Shown one piece after another: positions 17,758 to 28,140 of a stretch of DNA of 64,000 bases. The translations under genes and the position numbers were made by a program. The notes below the pieces were generated by a model, which saw nothing but the letters and a program-made list of their open reading frames with translations, was not told the DNA's origin and made no database searches. Source of the DNA: Flectonema sp. DT1601 (lineage: Eukaryota; Euglenozoa; Diplonemea; Diplonemida; Diplonemidae); assembly GCA_964019425.1 (NCBI GenBank), contig OZ025794.1:682001-746000 (forward strand). The letters run 5' to 3'. The stretch's first letter is position 1. Every line of letters starts with the position of its first letter.

Positions 17758-18577
17758 CCCTACATTGTTCTGTCGGCCAGGGGCTTTTAGCCTAGGAGAC
17801 CTATTGCGGTTAACGGCCTGATGCAAGAGAAGAGATCTCCCCTGCCTTTTCCATGCACATCCACCAGACACCCTACTGCACAAAAGAGTGCAGCTTTCCA
17901 GGGTAATTGTCCCTGCCCCCGATTGATGCATTTCAAGGGGCAATCATTCCTTCAAAAAGAGACGAACGACTACGTCATCCGGCCCTTTGAGAATAGGTCG
18001 AGGAAACGATATCCCCAATGCCTCCAATCATTCGCTTTACCTGGCGTAACTCCTTTTATGGTTCCAGCTATCCCGAGGGAAACTTCGGAGTGAACTAGAT
18101 GGTTCGATGGGTCTTTCGCCCCTATACCCAGCTTTGACGAGCGATTTGCACGTCAACACCGCAACGGACCTCCACCAGGGTTTCCCCCGGCTTCGTCCTA
18201 CCCAGGCATAGTTCACCATCTTTCGGGCCCCAACAAGTGTACTTTACCTCAAATCCTTTTCCAATAAATCGGGATCGGGCTGTGCTGCAGGGGTTGGCAC
18301 ATAAAGTCCCTTTCAGTGCGGCTTATGGGTTTGACACCCTAAACCTTGCACACGTGTTAGACTCCTTGGTCCGTGTTTCAAGACGGGTAGTGCAAGATCG
18401 CTACGTCTGGTGCGTGCACTGCGGGGGTGGCACTCCGGGAGATATTTAGCCTTAGCAGAGGGATACCTGCCAATTAGCTCAGCATTCCCAAACTGAGCGA
18501 CTCTTGCTGACTGTGAAGGTAGACTGGATGGCTGCTCAGATGTATGGGGCTCTCACCCTCTTTGGTGACCCCATTCC
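17383..18577 (-). rRNA. LSU (28S) rRNA, partial, both ends missing
   Basis: The minus strand carries several universally conserved LSU segments. In plus-strand view these include GAGGCATTTGGCTACCTTAA and ACTCCCGCCGTTTACCCGCG at the 3' side. Further along are GAAGTTACGGATCTAGTTTG, GCCGACTTCCCTTCCCTACA, CATTCGCTTTACC, GGAAACTTCGGAG, CGATTTGCACGTCA, CATAGTTCACCATCTTTCGG, and AGACTCCTTGGTCCGTGTTT at the 5' side. A complete LSU is over 3 kb; here 1.2 kb holds segments normally much further apart, so internal pieces are missing. The 5' side is cut exactly at the inner junction of the right inverted-repeat arm. It is in opposite orientation to the SSU fragment, unlike a normal rDNA unit. Confidence 0.88.
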
Positions 18578-21519
18578 AGTTCACACAAGGCACACATTCA
18601 TAAGTGTTTATGAACTGCTGTGAGTTTCTTCTAGTTTTAAAATCTTCCTATTCTCTCGCTTGGGTAAGCACTAAATTTTTAACCCGATTTTCCATTTTGA
18701 GAGGATTTATTTTTTAATTGGCGTAGTGGTGGGGCCGGTGCCCGTCAAACCGAATGGGCCTGGCACAACCCTGCGCAGAAGTAATCTGCACCACAGTTTG
18801 TGTGAAACATCTTAGGTGGGTAAAGATATCTCCTCCTTCGTTGTAGGGATGCGTGTCTCTTTGTTCTGCCTTGCGGTCTCGCCCCATCTTGATGCACTTC
18901 CATTGCCAAGTGGGTTCATGTCTTTCCCCCAATCACCAGGTCGAAATGAACCCAGTCACAGCCGTTTTCAGATGACCCCCTCATCTGGTGGCTTGTAAGG
19001 AAGAATCAGCGTCATCGCCGGCGCCCCATGTTGGTCGGCATTTTTGTTGAATGCCTTCAGAAGTTCGTCTTCCAGAAGTGATCAGGACTTGCAGAACAAT
19101 CTTAAAATACACCAACAAATGTGAAACAAACAGCACAGCTTCTACGTTCTGATCAGGTTCCGAGGATTTATGGAACTCCCTCTGGGGTTGAAGGCAGGGG
19201 CTCCCAAATATTACGTCATTCTTCATCGGCTTCACTCTTTACTTCATCTTGGATACATGAGAATCGCCGCATAATTTTCTTCCCCTGCTTGGTTAATATA
19301 ATTTACATCAAATAAAAATGACGTAATAAATAAACAACTCGTTTTTGGGTGTAAATGGTTTTCGGAAGCTTTTATAAAAATGGGCCCTCAATTAGAGCAC
19401 GGGAATGGAAGACAAACAAGAAACCAATCACGTAAGTGATAATTTTTCAATAAAACTCACAAAGTGCCTACCTTTTCGTAATCGCCAATGGCTCAGGACG
19501 TCCATTTTTACTGAACTTGTAAAGTTGCTCAGCTATTTCACCCTGGATCACTATACAACTAAGATCAGGCTTTGTGTCACCTTTCAACATTGTTGTAGCA
19601 GCAACATTGAAAGCGTCCCACTCACCGCATCCTGACTGCTGGAGTTGATACATCCATTCGGTTTCTTCGACATCCTTCTTTGGTATCAATTCATAAAGCA
19701 TATGCTCAGTGTCATCATGAAGAACCGTTTGAAGGTGCACACGAATCTCAGCAGTGTGCTTTACTGCATGATACAAACCTACTTCTGTAAGCATCGGAAC
19801 TCCCTTGATCGATGCAACCCTTTCAACAACACCAACCAAGAGAGAAAGTTTTCCAATAACGCTGAATCGCAATATGCTTTTATTACCGAGATCTCCACAC
19901 ACAAGCTTTCCAGAAGCCATCCCGATGTTCATAGAAAGACTTTCACTCACCATCTCCCGGTAGGGACCCAACATCGGATTTGCGAGTTTTGTGATCGCCA
20001 TCGCAGCATCCGTACACGACTTGGGATGGCTCATGTGGGCTCTCGTACCACCAAAGTTCGCAAAGACACGATCCCCCAGGAACAGGTCAAGTGTTCCTCG
20101 ATGCTTAACAATGACATCAGACGTCGCACTAATCATATCAGAGATGAGACCTGAAAAGGAATCCTGAGAGTGCTGCAGTACTGCAAACGAATTGCGGATG
20201 TTTGCGACCAGCAAGGAAGCACTAACACACCCAAACTTCCTTCCTACATTTTTTACGATACTTTGAGCAGTACTTAATGTACTATTTGACATTTTTGTTT
20301 CTTCACTACTACTGCTAGAGGAGGAGTAGCAAGCAGGAATACAAGACTGCGGCAAGTAAGGTCTATATGTGTGGAGGTTCGATAGAATCTGCTCCAAAGC
20401 ATCTCTCAGTCCCCCAGGAATATCTGCATCTTCCAACAAGCTCGTAGCCTGCTCAAGATCGAATCTCGAAAGTGAAGTTGCGATTGCATTCGCAGCATCA
20501 ACAGATGCCAGGATGTTGTTCTTTTCTTCCAAGAGAGCTGCGGCGAACCCGCGTGTGCAGAAGAAGTCCATCAGAAAGACCATAAACTGAGATGTGAGGG
20601 CCGCAACAGAAATATCAATTGGAATGTTACAGGGAAGTTTCTCACAATCGAACCTTTCACGACGGTGTTCCTGTGAATAGTGCTGATACTGTAAGTCAAA
20701 GAGACCGAACCTATAGGTAGACTCTATACTAATTAGTATAAGGTGCAGACAACACCAACACACAACTCCAACAGTTGCCCTCATCGGAGCCTCGCAGACG
20801 AGAAGAACGTCAACAACGATGACAAACATAGGCCACCTAGGATTTTCTTGAAGCATTGCCGAATCAATGTCCAGCACAGATATGCCGAGAATTATAATGC
20901 CGCAGAATACCTCGAGTAAGAAATCCGTCAAATCCATTTTAAACACGATCAACAATATTAGCAAAATAATACTTAAGATTAAAAGTATAATATTTACCGC
21001 AACAACTAATATCTTCTTCTCATAGGCTAGCATTATAGCGCTTACTGTAACAGCTGCTGCAAAAGTTGTCAGGACAATCATTAACTTCTTCCTCTTGACC
21101 TGCCCTGGGGAATCACTTGCACTTATAGCTCTACGAAGGCAAGGCCCAAAGAGGCAGTCAATGATTGACTTCAGCATATTGCTATCTGAGTGATCAAAGG
21201 ACTTATAAAGAACTACTCAATAACTATACAAGATCAAAACCCTTGGAAACAAGAATAGAAGTTCTTATCTCGCATTCATCCTTAATCTGTACAACTGTAA
21301 AATAAGATAAAGATGCAGCACGAGAATCAATCTTGAGTGTGTTCGCAACTGGACAGTATTATAACACTCAAAACACTTGAATCAAAACAAATAAAGTAGT
21401 AGTAGTATGTATATCACAATAACTGAATTAATAATTAGTAGCGCAAATGCTCCTTTCCAGGAGGTAACAAAGAGCGTAAGAAACAATAGTGATAAGCTCT
21501 GAGTGGTTTTTCATCACTC
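18578..21519. repeat. Right arm of a 2,942-bp inverted repeat
   Basis: Reverse complement of 10625-13566. Its inner end truncates the LSU rRNA fragment. Its outer end falls inside the stop codon of the RIIa-like gene (21518-21520). It contains the second cyclase-like gene. Mirror copies of the small repeats lie at 19209-19328 and about 18719-18796. Confidence 0.95.
19468..21177 (-). CDS. Membrane class III nucleotidyl-cyclase-like protein (right copy)
   Basis: Protein identical over all 569 residues to the left-arm gene at 10967-12676: multipass N-terminal half, cyclase-like C-terminal domain with the first metal aspartate replaced by asparagine. It includes the same 5' flank with the ACTCAG acceptor-like site. 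It lies downstream of, and on the same strand as, the RIIa-like gene, so its upstream neighbour differs from that of the left copy. Two identical head-to-head arms mean either a very recent duplication, ongoing gene conversion, or one locus represented twice by the assembly. Confidence 0.75.
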   Translation of the reverse strand: MLKSIIDCLFGPCLRRAISASDSPGQVKRKKLMIVLTTFAAAVTVSAIMLAYEKKILVVAVNIILLILSIILLILLIVFKMDLTDFLLEVFCGIIILGISVLDIDSAMLQENPRWPMFVIVVDVLLVCEAPMRATVGVVCWCCLHLILISIESTYRFGLFDLQYQHYSQEHRRERFDCEKLPCNIPIDISVAALTSQFMVFLMDFFCTRGFAAALLEEKNNILASVDAANAIATSLSRFDLEQATSLLEDADIPGGLRDALEQILSNLHTYRPYLPQSCIPACYSSSSSSSEETKMSNSTLSTAQSIVKNVGRKFGCVSASLLVANIRNSFAVLQHSQDSFSGLISDMISATSDVIVKHRGTLDLFLGDRVFANFGGTRAHMSHPKSCTDAAMAITKLANPMLGPYREMVSESLSMNIGMASGKLVCGDLGNKSILRFSVIGKLSLLVGVVERVASIKGVPMLTEVGLYHAVKHTAEIRVHLQTVLHDDTEHMLYELIPKKDVEETEWMYQLQQSGCGEWDAFNVAATTMLKGDTKPDLSCIVIQGEIAEQLYKFSKNGRPEPLAITKR

Positions 21520-21829
21520 AAAAAGCACTTGCAAAGCTGGCTCCCTCATCAGCGTCCTTCTTCTTTTTCTCTTTTTCTGCCGCAACTTTGTTTAATGCTT
21601 CCTCTCGAGGATCAACCTTCTTTGGCTGTTCCTTCTCTGGCTGTTTCTTTGTCTCTGCCCTCGGTACTGGTTTTGGGCACTCAGCTGGGGGAGTTACGCC
21701 TTCCTGAACACACAACGTGTAAATCACATCTGATAATGGATCGGGTCCTTGATGAATAAGCATCGTGGCCACTACTTTCTCCATCAAATCCGGTATCTTC
21801 TTCTCCTTCATGTATGCTTGTGTTTCCAT
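21518..21829 (-). CDS. Small RIIa / Dpy-30-fold-like protein
   Basis: 103 residues. Residues about 3-42 (YMKEKKIPDLMEKVV, then LIHQGPDPLSDVIYTL) match the pattern of the RIIa/Dpy-30 dimerisation-docking fold: two amphipathic helices with a P-x-DP turn. This fold docks to A-kinase-anchor-type helices in PKA regulatory subunits, flagellar radial-spoke and adenylate kinase proteins. The rest is a Lys/Glu-rich charged tail. The start is 27 nt after a TTTTGCATCAG acceptor-like site. The stop codon straddles the outer junction of the inverted repeat, so the original C-terminus or 3' UTR may have been replaced by the junction. A flagellar or signalling adaptor is plausible but inferred. Confidence 0.55.
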   Translation of the reverse strand: METQAYMKEKKIPDLMEKVVATMLIHQGPDPLSDVIYTLCVQEGVTPPAECPKPVPRAETKKQPEKEQPKKVDPREEALNKVAAEKEKKKKDADEGASFASAF

Positions 21830-22096
21830 TTTGTACTGCCGATTTGTTCTGATGCAAAAGACAGAAAAATAAATTCGTTCGTTTTCATTTTTTGCTATTT
21901 CACATCCACTGCTTCACTCATTTTTTAAGATTTAGATGGCTGACAAGATATATTAAAGAACTGCGAATGGTAGATGTCGACTTGATGCAACTCGTTAGGC
22001 AGCTTTATTCATCTAATACATGAGAGCGCCTACAGGCACTACTCTGCAGGCGAATAAATTAAACAAAGAAACAGAAAACCATGGAATGTCTTACTT

Positions 22097-23818
22097 CTAC
22101 TCTATCGTTGTATTCTGACGATGAATAAACATAGCTAAGGCATCAAGCAGAGTTCGAGCCTCTTTCTTTACAACTTTAATCGAAGTCAAGTCAAAACCAT
22201 CATGCTGAAGGTCAGTTGTATTGATTGGAGCAGTTTCAAGAGCACTCCTCAGGTACCTGCCAAACGGAGTAATTGCAGCTTCAGAACCTCTAACAGGTAC
22301 ACAAGATGACATAGTATAAAGATTTGAAGATCGGTCGTAGGCAAGCAAGAGAAGTGGAGCTGACTTCTTTTTGGACTTCTGATCTTCGTTCAATGTGTCC
22401 AGAATTGCATACCCTAGACTGAGTAAAGTCAGTGGATGCAAAAAGTAACTCACGTCTCCCGAGGCCTCGTTAACGAACCCGTACCGAAAACAACCTAAAT
22501 TTCTAATGTACTCCTTCTGTAGAAGAAACTTAGTTTGACGAACGACAGCCGCTTGGGTACTTCTGGTAATCTCAAGCCCTTGAGTGAACTTTTCTGCTGA
22601 GCGGCGGTTATCAACAATATCGTAAGCTAACCAGAAATATTGAACTCGAGTTTCATCTTTCTCTGTGTCAAACGGGTGAGTTAATACCGCAGAGAGAATT
22701 CGACTTAAGTCTGGTGCGGCTATCCCAGTGTTATAACCTTGTTTCATTATTATTGATCTGAAGGTAAATCCTGTTAGTCCAAGATTCTTTAACTTACTTG
22801 AGAGTAAGCTGAGAACTTCCTCCTTCTTTTCAGCATTCCACGCGAGGGTCCATTCTACTCTGCAGTCTTCCTCTTTCAGTCCAAGCTGTCCGTGAAGCAG
22901 TCTACGTAGTTGGTTTTCACCATTTTCCGTATTATAGAGTCTCAATCTAGAAGCCACATAGCTGCTTTCAACGAGAGCATCCCAAAGTGAATTGTGTCTC
23001 AGTAAAAACAAGTGATGCTCGACATTACTTTCTAATCTAATAGTGTGATAACTGTCTTGTTCTTGTAAGTCTTCACCCGCATATTCCGTAGCAGGTTTAT
23101 GAACATTTCTCCGTGCGACTATGAGGAGGTATTTGCCAATAAGTGCATCGTACTGAGCGTGTGAGATTCGACGCATTAAAAAGAAATGTGAAGCTGACAC
23201 CGCAGCATACCAAAGCAAGTTATCGGGTGCCTGCGGCATTATGTCTAAAGCAATGTGACAAAACAAAGTAGAAGAAGGAGGTCCGTGCCAATTGGAAGAA
23301 TAGTAATGCGATTCGATTGAAATGTAGTCGTCAGTTTCAGGGAGGGAGTCGTCTGGTGTTTGAGTTTCAGTTTCCGAATCCAATCTTTTGCGACGCTTTT
23401 TAGAGATTCGTTTGCATCTATTAAAATACTCCTCGACATCTCCTTGTTGCCACACTAGTACATTATCATGTTCGATGTTATCCAAGTGAATAGGTCTGTG
23501 TGAGTCAACCAAATGAACTGTCGTGTCAACAGGAATCACATCTGACAAACTTTGATTAGCCCCACAATTTATCATTAATATCGAAACAGTTCCTTCAGGA
23601 ATTTCTTTAATAGCTTTTTCAACATCACCATGGGTTTCAACAGGTGTCACTGTTGGCTGTACTTTGTCAGTCAACATCAGTTGCATCAGAATCTTTAGAC
23701 TGCAAACAGCATCGACATCACAACCAACTAGTACATGTACAGGAACACGTCCTTCTTTCCAAATCTCGCGGACCTTTTCATAAGCGGCTGTTAATCCGTC
23801 CTCACCCAAAAGTACCAT
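22097..23818 (-). CDS. CDC45: CDC45, replicative helicase (CMG) subunit
   Basis: 573 residues, single exon, near the usual Cdc45 length. The N-terminus has the DHH-phosphoesterase-like signature of the family (VLVGCDVDAVCSLKIL, then MINCGAN and VHLVDSHRPIHLDNI). An acidic insert (SETETQTPDDSLPETDD) follows, as in other Cdc45 proteins, then the helical body and C-terminal region. Cdc45 joins MCM2-7 and GINS to form the CMG helicase at replication forks in the nucleus; it is related to RecJ but not active as a nuclease. The open frame extends further upstream through a T-rich tract. I start at the methionine of MVLLGED, 16 nt after an AATTTCATTCTTAG acceptor-like site. Confidence 0.92.
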   Translation of the reverse strand: MVLLGEDGLTAAYEKVREIWKEGRVPVHVLVGCDVDAVCSLKILMQLMLTDKVQPTVTPVETHGDVEKAIKEIPEGTVSILMINCGANQSLSDVIPVDTTVHLVDSHRPIHLDNIEHDNVLVWQQGDVEEYFNRCKRISKKRRKRLDSETETQTPDDSLPETDDYISIESHYYSSNWHGPPSSTLFCHIALDIMPQAPDNLLWYAAVSASHFFLMRRISHAQYDALIGKYLLIVARRNVHKPATEYAGEDLQEQDSYHTIRLESNVEHHLFLLRHNSLWDALVESSYVASRLRLYNTENGENQLRRLLHGQLGLKEEDCRVEWTLAWNAEKKEEVLSLLSSKLKNLGLTGFTFRSIIMKQGYNTGIAAPDLSRILSAVLTHPFDTEKDETRVQYFWLAYDIVDNRRSAEKFTQGLEITRSTQAAVVRQTKFLLQKEYIRNLGCFRYGFVNEASGDVSYFLHPLTLLSLGYAILDTLNEDQKSKKKSAPLLLLAYDRSSNLYTMSSCVPVRGSEAAITPFGRYLRSALETAPINTTDLQHDGFDLTSIKVVKKEARTLLDALAMFIHRQNTTIE

Positions 23819-24882
23819 TTCGCATTGGGTTCTACTAAGAATGAAATTAAAAAAGAGATGCAATCGGTACCTTAAAAGTGGTTTACGGTATATTCCAATA
23901 CGGTATCCTCTGTAATTGAGAGGTGATAAGGAAGGAAAATTGCTGCTGTGAATATTTTGAATGATTTCTAAGCTTCGATCATGCTTTGAACCAAATTTTG
24001 AGCTCTCACATCCTTTTGCCTTGGTACATCTTTGAAAGTTCCTTTCTACTTCATAGTTGCAAAAAAAAAAAAAAAAAAAAAATAGTTTTGGTGCTCGATT
24101 GCGTGAACTCTGCAAAACCAGAAGGGAAAACAAACAAACAAAATAATCACTGAATTATAGCATGGCCTATACTTTAGCGATAATAACTTCGTGTCAGGTT
24201 ATTACATAATAATCCTAACAACAACAAAAAAAAAAATGATCGGTTTTTTCGAGCTTTTTAAAAAAAAAACCACCCTTATTCGGAGCACCCCAGAACCCAA
24301 AAAATGATTGTTTTCGTTTAACAATTATACGTTTGATATCTTGGAATGGGTGATAAACTCATTCGAAGATACCAAATTCGATTTGCCAACGGATTGTGAA
24401 TCTTTCTGTGACTTTGGGGTATGCAGGTATCGGTAATAGATAAATCTATTTATCGAACAATGAAAGAATGATAAATATTAGATAGAATTTGATTATAAAA
24501 TATCGAAGGTACACAAAATTTAAGATAAAGATAGAAACACATTGATCTACTTTTTCCGTCAGTATATAAGTTTATTTCACAGATGTTTTACCAGTGGAAA
24601 ACTTTGTATTAGTTCATAATAATATTCTACTTCTGTCGGAGGATACTATCGAAAGGAAAAACCTTGTTTTCCCTTTTCAATAAAAGACTATGAAGCGAAA
24701 CAGAGTTATGACGCTGTTGATAACTCTGGAGCTATCTTCCCGAAAAGAAGGAAAAAAAAAGGAACGGAAAAACAAAGCCACTGCTTATGTCGGTGAGAAG
24801 TCGAAGTTTCAGACACAAATAGAACACACTACAGGACAAAAAAACAGAAATATTAAGGACGGTATACTGGTTCAAATATTTA
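23819..24882 (-). other. A/T-rich intergenic stretch
   Basis: Contains a 23-nt poly(A) at 24060-24082 (poly(T) on the coding strand) and A/T-rich sequence. No RNA or repeat family was recognised. Short frames here are low complexity. Confidence 0.55.
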
Positions 24883-25284
24883 TTATTTGAGTAGCAGGTC
24901 CAAAGACTTCCGTGCATGTGATGAACTATTTCAGAATCTTTAATCTTTAGTTTCTCAAGAGGTTAAGGAGATTGTAATTTAATATTTTCCAAAAAAAAAA
25001 CAACACAGATAGAGAAGTTCAAAGTGGGAACATACCAGTAACTCATTTGATACGAATTGCTGACTATGACCACGAAGGTAATTGTAAGAACAAACAGATC
25101 ATTAATAGCATTCTGACAGAACTGTTTGATATATCATATCAAGATAAAAAAGTAAAGTTTAAAAAAGAGAGAGAGAAAAACTCACTGTCCTGCTGCTCCA
25201 TGAAATGCGTAAATCATCTACTGCACAACAGCAGAAAATAGCCAACATCATCTTGAAAGGTGCGAATGATTTCAACGAAGCCAT
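24883..25284 (-). CDS. Possible small membrane peptide, three exons
   Basis: Proposed exons (minus strand): 25186-25284, 25036-25121, 24883-24925, joined in phase into 75 residues. The first intron (64 bp) is a strong candidate: donor GTGAGT, long pyrimidine tract, acceptor AAACAG. The second (110 bp) starts GTATGT and ends AATAG. The middle exon is open in only one frame on this strand, and that frame continues the first exon. The product would be rich in Phe, Cys and Leu with a hydrophobic core (LFVLTITFVVIVSN). No family recognised. The opposite strand also reads open here, so transcript data are needed to settle the strand. It fits the one-strand array and sits 65 bp after the Fringe-like gene. 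Confidence 0.35.
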
Positions 25285-25349
25285 CCGAAGAACAACATTC
25301 ACTCGTCTTATAATTTATAGTAGTGAAGTATCGCAATCTAAATCATTTA

Positions 25350-27547
25350 TTATGGAGAGAAGATATCATATAAGGTCTGGTGCCACACGATGTAGTCGTT
25401 AATTTCACGGAAATTGATATGTGCATATAATTCTGGTCCGTTAATAGTCACGATAGCTGTCGCATTACAGCCGCCATCGTGTGCAGGACGAGGCTCTATT
25501 CGATTCCCTTCGTAATGAAACACTCCGTCACCGATTGCACCAACGTAGGTAAGACTGCACATTTGTGCATTCACGACAATTGGTCTGATTTCCAAACTAA
25601 CTAGTTTGGTACGAGGTCTCCAACGACCTCTTGAGTCGGATGTTTCCAAGAGAATCATTGCCTCTTCTGGGGGGAGACTTTTTCGAAATATCTGAAGTCG
25701 GTGTCCGAAGTTCACACACAAAGTGTACGTGCCGTTGGATGAGATTCCACACGATCTGCGGGCGAGCATAAACGTTGGATGCGTGTCATACGCTTCCATT
25801 AAGATCTCAGTGGTTTTATGACCTGTTGCTCCTGGGTAAATACTTCCTTTTTCAATAGCAAGTAGGTGATGGAAAGTAATTACTGTAGTGCGACCAATGA
25901 TGTCATCCATCCACATTCCAGTCATTTCATAAATTGAAGGGCAGTTTGGACAAGTGTCTCGAATGTCTGAAAGCAGTCCTGGTGTACCAACAGTATCAAA
26001 TTGATGAAATCCATCAAAAGGAGAGAATATTGCATTCATTCCAGCAGCCTGTCTTAAACACCTACAAAAAGAACCGTCTCCTCCCTCGTGACTACACGAC
26101 CCATCCAACAACCACGACCTGGTAGCATTCTCTGCTGTACCAGGGTACTTTCTCAACCAGGTTTTACCAGCAAAATTAGATATTAAAATACCTCCTCCAC
26201 CTAACGCCATGTTCCCATGTAAACTAATCTTCACTTTCCACTCTGAGCTGCCACCAACATACCAAAGAGTTGTGTGCGGGCTGTTGTATTTAATCGTGAG
26301 GAGGGAGTATCTCGAATTAGAATCAGATTTCAAAAAGACAAAAACACATACTCAGATAAATAAGACAACGCCCATGTCATGTGATTCGAAAACACTAGCG
26401 TATCGTCGTCTACCATGAAATAAAAAGCAGATTTACGATGGCTGTTTTGGTTTTGTTGTACTAACTGAAAACAAAGTTGTTCTAATTCAGATAACACAAC
26501 ATACTTTAAAAACATCCAATGCAGTGCAATATTAACCCTGATAGTGTTAACAGAAATCCCTTCAGGGCTGTCTGTGAAAGAAGGACCAACCAACCAGTCC
26601 GTGTGAGGCCAAGAGGTGTCGATGTCATGAGAGTAACAGTCTAATGTTATGACTGCCTGTTTCCAGGGACCAATATTGTTGCGAATACCGTGAATAAGCC
26701 AACGCTCGAGTAGGGGTTTTCTGGCTGCGATGGTGTTGAAAGAAGACACAACCAACACAGTAACATCATGACTAGTATATGGTCCAAGTGAACTCTCAGT
26801 TGGTGTAATAAACCGAGTGTCTTTGGCAGAACAACATCCCTTGTGCCCTCTGTGGCAATGTTCATCATCAAAAACTGGAGGAGGAAGCTTCACTTTCGAG
26901 TCTATTGGAGATTCTAAAAAGTGAACGCTCTCATTTGGATCAACAATATCAGCGCTTTCTGTGAACATCCAAGTAACATTATGTGTGAAGTGTGGATTGT
27001 TTGTTTCTCTTACTTCTTCAATCACAAGCTTCCCTTTCCGATTTACTATAAACAAACTCGAATTGCGACTGTCGTCGGTGTATATTTGAAGAGCGAAGTA
27101 ATTGATGTTATAATAATCTTTAAAAGGCAAGAAAGAGACATTCTTAGAGAACTCCAACGATAGATTATCAGATGGGATTTTTGATAAGTAAACTGAGCTT
27201 CCATTTTGTACGACGTATTGTGGATTAGGTCCGCATGATAAAAGAGAGATCGTTGAATTTCCGACTAAGCCTTGCTGAACTCGGAACTTTAGATCATAAG
27301 TTGGTCCAGCTATCAATTCCATCTCCTGCTGCATCCACATTACCGTCTTGCAATTATGACCTTTCACACCATAGCAAATCCCTTCTTTCAAGTATCCCCT
27401 GTTCGGAGTCCGTTTCTTATCAATAAACGTCTGGATTTGTATCGATTCTTCTGCTTCAATTTTTGAGTCAGATATTTCCACACTTGGACGCAATAAATAA
27501 ATTACATGTATTAACGCAATTAGGGGGAACAGCACACGAGCTCGCAT
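25350..27547 (-). CDS. Fringe-like (GT31-type) glycosyltransferase
   Basis: Exons 26352-27547 and 25350-26310; the 41-bp intron (GTATGT...TTCGAG) restores the frame, giving 718 residues. N-terminal signal anchor (VLFPLIALIHVIYLL) of a type II Golgi membrane protein. A luminal region of about 300 residues comes next, then a Fringe/DUF604-type catalytic domain. That domain shows FMVDDDTLVF (the metal-binding DDD), NMALGGGGILIS (family G-G-x-G loop), CRCLRQAAG and SPFDGFHQFD (the FHQ signature). Fringe enzymes add GlcNAc to O-fucose; relatives make core-1 galactosyl linkages. The donor and acceptor here are unknown. Start chosen at MRARVLF, 6 nt after CTATTAGTTTTCAG; the open frame continues upstream but through 5' flank that recurs elsewhere (see 27567-27745). 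Confidence 0.8.
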
Positions 27548-27566
27548 TCCCCACTGAAAACTAATA

Positions 27567-27745
27567 GGGGGGTAAATTGATACTGTATTATCGAGTTCAA
27601 GGGAACAACAATCTCTCGGACATCCTTGACTGTCAGTGGCAGCGTAGTAAATGACTGCAAATAAATAAATAATGCCACTGGAGGCCACCTGAAATAGTTG
27701 AGGGGGGAGTATATGAATTGCCAAGGATTTCCTACAAGTGACACT
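27567..27745. repeat. 5' flank of Fringe-like gene, similar to 39963-40082
   Basis: Best-matching core: 27567-27636 with 39963-40030, roughly 80% identical by eye, including GGAACAACAATCTCTCGGAC. Weaker similarity continues beyond an indel. This copy lies immediately upstream of the Fringe-like start codon. Confidence 0.5.
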
Positions 27746-28140
27746 TCGCAACTTACATCGTCAAAGCTGATCGCAACTTACTGTAGCCTGCTGAGATAAA
27801 TAGCTGCGATACGGGAACGGAAGACTAGAAGAACGTTTTGATTGATAACCTGTTGAGCCTATTTATAAACTACAACGAAAACATCGGTACCGCGGCTTCT
27901 GACGCTGGTCCAAGTTGTGGCTATAATTGAAAGAACCTGAAAGGCAATTTTATCTTTGAGTGATGAGAGGAGAACAACACCAAAGCTGTGCGGCATTTGA
28001 TTTCATGTAAACAATTATCTGATACCATTCCACCGGACTCGTTTGAAGAAGAAAAAAGAAAAAAGAGGGAGAGAAACAATGAACACGTAATAAGCTTCAT
28101 AGCAGCACATTAATACAGCCAGGCTTATCTTAAAAGAAGC
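27746..28140 (-). other. Intergenic, no gene seen
   Basis: Upstream of the Fringe-like gene and downstream of PAICS. A short tandem of TAAGTTGCGA (about 27747 and 27773) is visible. No coding or RNA feature recognised. Confidence 0.5.

Noticed and set aside
22097-24133. N-terminal extension of CDC45 up to 24133
   Set aside because: Translates a poly(T) tract and A/T-rich sequence; the conserved Cdc45 N-terminus begins at 23818 right after an acceptor-like AG.
26330-27751. N-terminal extension of the Fringe-like protein beyond 27547
   Set aside because: The upstream part is the flank repeated at 39963-40082; the signal anchor and an acceptor-like CAG support the start at 27547.
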